Of a stretch of DNA of 8,530 bases, positions 6,265 to 8,530 are shown in pieces. This stretch comes from an uncultured Bacilli bacterium. GTDB taxonomy: Bacteria > Bacillota_I > Bacilli_A > RF39 > UBA660. Both the position numbers and the translations under genes were made by a program. The notes below the pieces were generated by a model. It saw only the letters and a program-made list of their open reading frames with translations, ran no database searches and was not told where the DNA came from. The stretch's first letter is position 1. Every line of letters begins with the position of its first letter. The stretch covers positions 1 through 8,530 of the forward strand of contig CANTWQ010000118.1 in NCBI GenBank assembly GCA_947853365.1, in the 5' to 3' direction.

Positions 6265-6735
6265 ATGCTTCTTTTGTTTTTATCTTGTGTTGTTTTCTTG
6301 ATTGATCAGGCTGTGAAATTTGGAATTGTTCATAGCCTTTATGAAGGAGAAGTCATTTCCGTCGTGTCACAGTTTTTCGATATTACATATATTCGGAATA
6401 CCGGAGGTGCATGGGGGCTGTTTCAGAATGCAACGGGATTGTTATTCCTTGCTTCTCTTATTTTCCTGGGAGCCTTCTTTGTTTATTTAAGAAAACATCC
6501 ACCCAAAAAGAAATTAGAAGTGATTTGTTATAGTTTGTTGATCGGTGGTATTTTAGGAAATGCCTTTGATCGTTTGGTTCATCAGTATGTGATTGACTAT
6601 TTATCGTTTACGATCTTTGATTATCATTTTCCGATTTTTAATTTTGCGGATATGGCAATCGTAGGGGGATTGATATTGATGTTAGTGGACATGATAGGAA
6701 GTGAAATATATGAACGTCGAAATCAAAAAAGATAA
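6265..6735 (+). CDS. lspA: Lipoprotein signal peptidase II
   Basis: This 156-residue aspartic protease of the inner membrane cuts the signal peptide from diacylglyceryl-modified prolipoproteins, after Lgt has acted. Four hydrophobic segments are visible (about 1-18, 57-75, 86-98 and 130-146). Family motifs are intact: the first-helix DQ motif (FLIDQAVK, 12-18), RNTGGAWG (44-51), GNAFDR (98-103), VIDYLSF (109-115) and FNFAD (125-129). D111 and D129 match the catalytic pair, 18 residues apart here against 19 in the Pseudomonas enzyme. Length is normal. The ATG at 6265 is 8 bases after AAAGG (6252-6256). The upstream in-frame GTG (6256) and ATG (6259) sit on or beside that site and are rejected unless the mRNA is leaderless. 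It is cotranscribed with, and overlaps, the rluD-like gene. Confidence 0.96.
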   Translation: MLLLFLSCVVFLIDQAVKFGIVHSLYEGEVISVVSQFFDITYIRNTGGAWGLFQNATGLLFLASLIFLGAFFVYLRKHPPKKKLEVICYSLLIGGILGNAFDRLVHQYVIDYLSFTIFDYHFPIFNFADMAIVGGLILMLVDMIGSEIYERRNQKR

Positions 6736-7609
6736 TGTGCGACTGGATGCTTATTTAAAAGATGAATTAGGCATTAGTCGAAGTAAGGTTCAAAAGTTAA
6801 TCGACCAAGGAAAAATTTTATGGAATGGTAAGGCAGTGATGGCAAGTCACAAATTACCTGTGGGATCGGTTGTAGTTGTCGATAGTGAATTGGATTTTGC
6901 TCCGACGGTCGAAGCCGAGAACATTCCACTTTCTATTCTTTTTGAAGATGCTTTTTTGATGGTCATTGATAAGCCATCAGGTATGGTGGTTCATCCTGCA
7001 CCAGGTAATGATACGGGGACGTTGGTGAATGCTCTTCTTTTTCATTGGCAGATTGATCAAGTAAGAGAAAATCTGCGGCCGGGAATCGTTCATCGTTTGG
7101 ATAAAGATACTTCTGGTGTTATGATGGTTGCCAAAACGAGTGAAATGTTAGATGTTTTATCGCATATGATCCGCGATAAAGAGGTAGAACGTATTTATCT
7201 TGCTTTGGTCGATGGACTGATTTTACATGATACCGGAACGATCGATTGCCCCATTGGTAGAGATCCTAATGATCGTTTGAAAATGAAAGTAACCGATGAA
7301 AATAGCAAGCCTGCCATCACACATTTTAAAGTGTTAAAGCGTTTTCCTAAGAACAACAAGACCTTAATATTATGTCAATTGGACACGGGTAGAACCCATC
7401 AAATTCGGGTTCATATGGCTTATATTGGGTACCCGATTTACAATGACCCACTTTATGGAAAACAAAAAAAGACCACGGCTTTTGGTCAGTTTCTACATTC
7501 TAAAAAAATCTCTTTTGCTCATCCGAAAACAAAGGAACATCTGACATTTGAAGCGCCTCTTCCAGAAGAATTTCAATCCTACTTGGATGAATTAGAAAGA
7601 GAAGAATAG
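6710..7609 (+). CDS. rluD: RluA/RluD-family large-subunit rRNA pseudouridine synthase
   Basis: The protein has 299 residues. An N-terminal S4 RNA-binding domain (about 11-58, RLDAYLKDELGISRSKVQKLI) precedes the catalytic domain of the RluA family. Visible motifs are VIDKPSGMVVHP (85-96) and the catalytic HRLDKDTSG (129-137) with D131. Also present are the GRTHQIRVHMAYIGYPIYNDPLYG block and the C-terminal LHSKKISFAHP. RluD members isomerise uridines in helix 69 of 23S rRNA; the exact target here is inferred, and Bacillus homologues next to lspA are often named YlyB. The ATG at 6710 has AGGAAG (6696-6701) 8 bases upstream, inside lspA, and overlaps lspA by 26 bases, implying translational coupling. 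An in-frame GTG at 6701 overlaps that site and is not used. The lspA-rluD order is common in Bacillota, where pyrR often follows; here it does not. Confidence 0.95.
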   Translation: MNVEIKKDNVRLDAYLKDELGISRSKVQKLIDQGKILWNGKAVMASHKLPVGSVVVVDSELDFAPTVEAENIPLSILFEDAFLMVIDKPSGMVVHPAPGNDTGTLVNALLFHWQIDQVRENLRPGIVHRLDKDTSGVMMVAKTSEMLDVLSHMIRDKEVERIYLALVDGLILHDTGTIDCPIGRDPNDRLKMKVTDENSKPAITHFKVLKRFPKNNKTLILCQLDTGRTHQIRVHMAYIGYPIYNDPLYGKQKKTTAFGQFLHSKKISFAHPKTKEHLTFEAPLPEEFQSYLDELEREE

Positions 7610-7618
7610 GTGAAATTG

Positions 7619-7647
7619 TTGTAAAAATATTCTTTTTGTGCTATGAT
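7619..7647 (+). promoter_or_regulatory. Promoter of the attenuator-like RNA
   Basis: TTGTAA (7619-7624) and TATGAT (7642-7647) are spaced by 17 bases, with TG at 7639-7640 giving an extended -10. The expected start is near 7654, directly before a 6-bp hairpin. The quality is as good as any promoter here except that of argS. Confidence 0.75.
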
Positions 7648-7653
7648 GAATGT

Positions 7654-7772
7654 GGATGAAGGAATCTTCATACAATAAGAAAGGATACATTTGATTGCTG
7701 TAATCAGATGTTTCCCTTAAATTGGAGTCGCATCTGAAATCAACTTAGTTGAAATCAGATGCTTTTATTTTT
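7654..7772 (+). ncRNA. Unassigned attenuator-like or small RNA with mutually exclusive folds
   Basis: This stretch of about 120 bases has its own promoter and ends in a strong terminator. A 5' hairpin ATGAAG-GAAT-CTTCAT (7656-7671) is followed by a 9-bp hairpin CATTTGATT/AATCAGATG (7688-7696 with 7702-7710, one G-U pair). The 3' strand of that hairpin, TCAGATG (7704-7710), is also complementary to CATCTGA (7731-7737). CATCTGA in turn forms the terminator with TCAGATGC (7755-7762). Pairing 7704-7710 with 7731-7737 would therefore break both the hairpin and the terminator, the logic of a transcription attenuator. An AAAGGA followed by TTG (7691) opens a nine-codon frame to 7720 that could be a leader peptide. 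I match it to no riboswitch or PyrR site. It may be a cis leader or a stable small RNA. Confidence 0.55.
7730..7772 (+). terminator. Strong intrinsic terminator after rluD and the small RNA
   Basis: GCATCTGA (7730-7737) pairs with TCAGATGC (7755-7762) over 8 bp. After AA/AA mismatches, TCAAC (7740-7744) pairs with GTTGA (7748-7752) around a TTA loop. TTTTATTTTT (7763-7772) follows. It is the most stable terminator in the window, and it would end both lspA-rluD readthrough and the transcript starting near 7654. It works only on the plus strand. Confidence 0.88.
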
Positions 7773-7803
7773 AAAATTACCAAAAAAGGACATAAAACGA
7801 CAA

Positions 7804-7845
7804 GTTACAGAAATTTAAAAAAATAATATACTTTTATGGTAATAT
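7804..7845 (+). promoter_or_regulatory. Promoter region of the secreted protein gene
   Basis: Two candidates overlap. GTTACA (7804-7809) and TATACT (7827-7832) are spaced by 17 bases. A second -10, TAATAT (7840-7845), has TG at 7837-7838 but a poor -35 (A-run). The surrounding region, 7773-7902, is very AT-rich and otherwise holds only the cre-like site. The leader to the ATG at 7903 would be 50-65 bases. Confidence 0.5.
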
Positions 7846-7862
7846 GTAATTGTGAAAATGAT

Positions 7863-7876
7863 AGAAAGCGCTTTTT
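7863..7876 (+). promoter_or_regulatory. cre-like palindrome
   Basis: The 14 bases centred on AAAGCGCTTT (7865-7874) match the CcpA-binding cre consensus TGAAARCGYTTWCA except at the first and last two positions. It lies downstream of the predicted starts, where cre sites can block elongation. Catabolite repression of the secreted protein is inferred from this one site. Confidence 0.35.
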
Positions 7877-7902
7877 ATAAATATGATTGTTATGGAGGAA
7901 AA

Positions 7903-8451
7903 ATGAAAAAACAATTAAAATTTGTTTCTATCTTTTTGATTATTACATGTTGTTTCTTCTTGGGTTATTCAGATGCATCTGCTGCGGGCATTTCACCGCG
8001 CGCAATCAGATATGAGTTTAATGCGGATTTACCTACATTGGGAGGAAGTTATGAACAGGTGCAGTTTCCATTAGATGATTCTGGTGTGCTTCCTACTAAA
8101 TTTCGATATATTCGTGTTCGATTAGAAGCGGGTTCTGGCCATGGTGATAAAATTGATGTATATGCAATTGGCAGTAGTGGGTACGATCGAACTAAAATTG
8201 GTGCTTTAAAATCATTGAATTTTAGTGGCGATAGACAATATGTGATAGATTTTAAGGCTCCAAATGCTCCAACTCGCTCGGATGCCGATTATACTATCAA
8301 TTGTAGTCAGCCATCGAATTATTCTGGGTATTTGACCGATCAAAATTATTGTGTAGCCAATGCGAGTGGCTATTATGGAGTTCGTTTTGAGAATTATTCC
8401 TTATTTGGCGGTACGGCTCGTGTTGTCGGAGCATTTAGTTTTGAAAATTGA
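7903..8451 (+). CDS. Small Sec-exported protein of unknown function
   Basis: I do not recognise this 182-residue protein. It has a clear type I signal peptide: MKKQLK, a hydrophobic core (8-21) and the site ASA-A (25-28), giving a mature chain of about 154 residues starting near AGISPRAIRYEF. C16 and C17 in the signal core do not fit a lipobox because T precedes C16. The mature part is rich in G, S, Y and aromatic residues with alternating hydrophobic patterns suggesting a beta-sheet fold. It has only two cysteines, C134 and C150, a likely disulfide. It has no cell-wall anchor, transmembrane segment or catalytic motif, so it is probably released or bound non-covalently. The ATG at 7903 has GGAGG (7894-7898). 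The open frame extends to a GTG at 7852 without a ribosome binding site, and it would precede the signal peptide, so it is rejected. Confidence 0.8.
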   Translation: MKKQLKFVSIFLIITCCFFLGYSDASAAGISPRAIRYEFNADLPTLGGSYEQVQFPLDDSGVLPTKFRYIRVRLEAGSGHGDKIDVYAIGSSGYDRTKIGALKSLNFSGDRQYVIDFKAPNAPTRSDADYTINCSQPSNYSGYLTDQNYCVANASGYYGVRFENYSLFGGTARVVGAFSFEN

Positions 8452-8480
8452 TTTACTTTTGGTAATCTTTTCGTTATAAT
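8452..8480 (+). promoter_or_regulatory. Promoter of the gene beginning at 8527
   Basis: TTTACT (8452-8457, four of six) and a perfect TATAAT (8475-8480) are spaced by exactly 17 bases. It begins one base after the secreted protein's stop codon. The expected start is near 8487, inside the left arm of the next hairpin. Confidence 0.65.
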
Positions 8481-8482
8481 GG

Positions 8483-8516
8483 GAATATAGGATAGGCTAT
8501 ATTCTTTATCTTTTTT
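8483..8516 (+). terminator. Hairpin with U-rich tract between promoter and start codon
   Basis: GAATATAG (8483-8490) and CTATATTC (8497-8504) form a perfect 8-bp stem with a GATAGG loop, followed by TTTATCTTTTTT (8505-8516). It can serve as the terminator of the secreted protein gene, whose own transcript would contain both arms. The transcript from the nested promoter starts within the left arm and may form only part of the stem. Confidence 0.55.
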
Positions 8517-8526
8517 GAGGTGTTTT

Positions 8527-8530
8527 ATGA
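8527..8530 (+). CDS. Start of a further gene (cut by window edge)
   Basis: An ATG at 8527 is preceded by GAGGTG (8517-8522) at 4 bases and by a promoter at 8452-8480. Only one codon is visible, so the product is unknown. The call rests on the promoter, ribosome binding site and ATG order alone. Confidence 0.45.

Noticed and set aside
7610..7772. PyrR-type attenuator, expected from the lspA-rluD-pyrR order in Bacillota
   Set aside because: The conserved PyrR-binding loop is absent, and the following gene encodes a secreted protein, not pyrR.
7903..7986. Lipoprotein signal for the secreted protein (C16 or C17)
   Set aside because: IIT-C and ITC-C do not match a lipobox, and a good ASA-A type I site follows.

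Overview
The window looks chromosomal and comes from a low-GC Gram-positive bacterium (Bacillota). The evidence is a T-box leader on an aminoacyl-tRNA synthetase gene, strong AAGGAGG-type ribosome binding sites, extended -10 promoters (TGnTATAAT), short U-tract terminators and an lspA-rluD pair. The protein sequences would fit Erysipelotrichia or a related Bacilli lineage, but I cannot place the genus. Genes are closely packed, with many terminator-to-promoter junctions of only 20-40 bases. I see no insertion sequence, CRISPR array, tRNA, rRNA or prophage gene.

Left end (1-530). The minus strand carries the first 62 codons of arginyl-tRNA synthetase (argS). They are preceded by a complete T-box leader with a near-consensus promoter, a Stem I with a CGC (Arg) specifier, a T-box bulge and a terminator next to the Shine-Dalgarno site. 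Divergently, on the plus strand, is a DedA-family membrane protein. It converges on, and overlaps by 14 bases, a minus-strand FAD oxidoreductase fused to a C-terminal Rieske domain (YhfW-like).

Middle (2600-6240). A divergent promoter pair separates the oxidoreductase from a small two-helix membrane protein of unknown function. Next comes typA/bipA, a ribosome-associated GTPase. It is followed by an unrecognised single-pass protein with a long acidic disordered cytoplasmic N-terminus and a four-cysteine extracellular C-terminal domain.

Right part (6240-8530). lspA (signal peptidase II) and an RluD-like pseudouridine synthase overlap by 26 bases and are translationally linked. Behind them is a roughly 120-base transcript unit with its own promoter and three mutually complementary segments. 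It can fold either as hairpin plus terminator or as an antiterminator, and I match it to no known riboswitch. An AT-rich promoter region with a cre-like palindrome then leads to a small Sec-exported protein of unknown function. The window ends with a promoter, a hairpin-plus-U-tract leader and the first codon of a further gene.

The best candidates for something undescribed are the attenuator-like RNA at 7654-7772, the unusual argS T-box expression platform in which the terminator stem encloses the antiterminator, and the secreted protein that follows the RNA.
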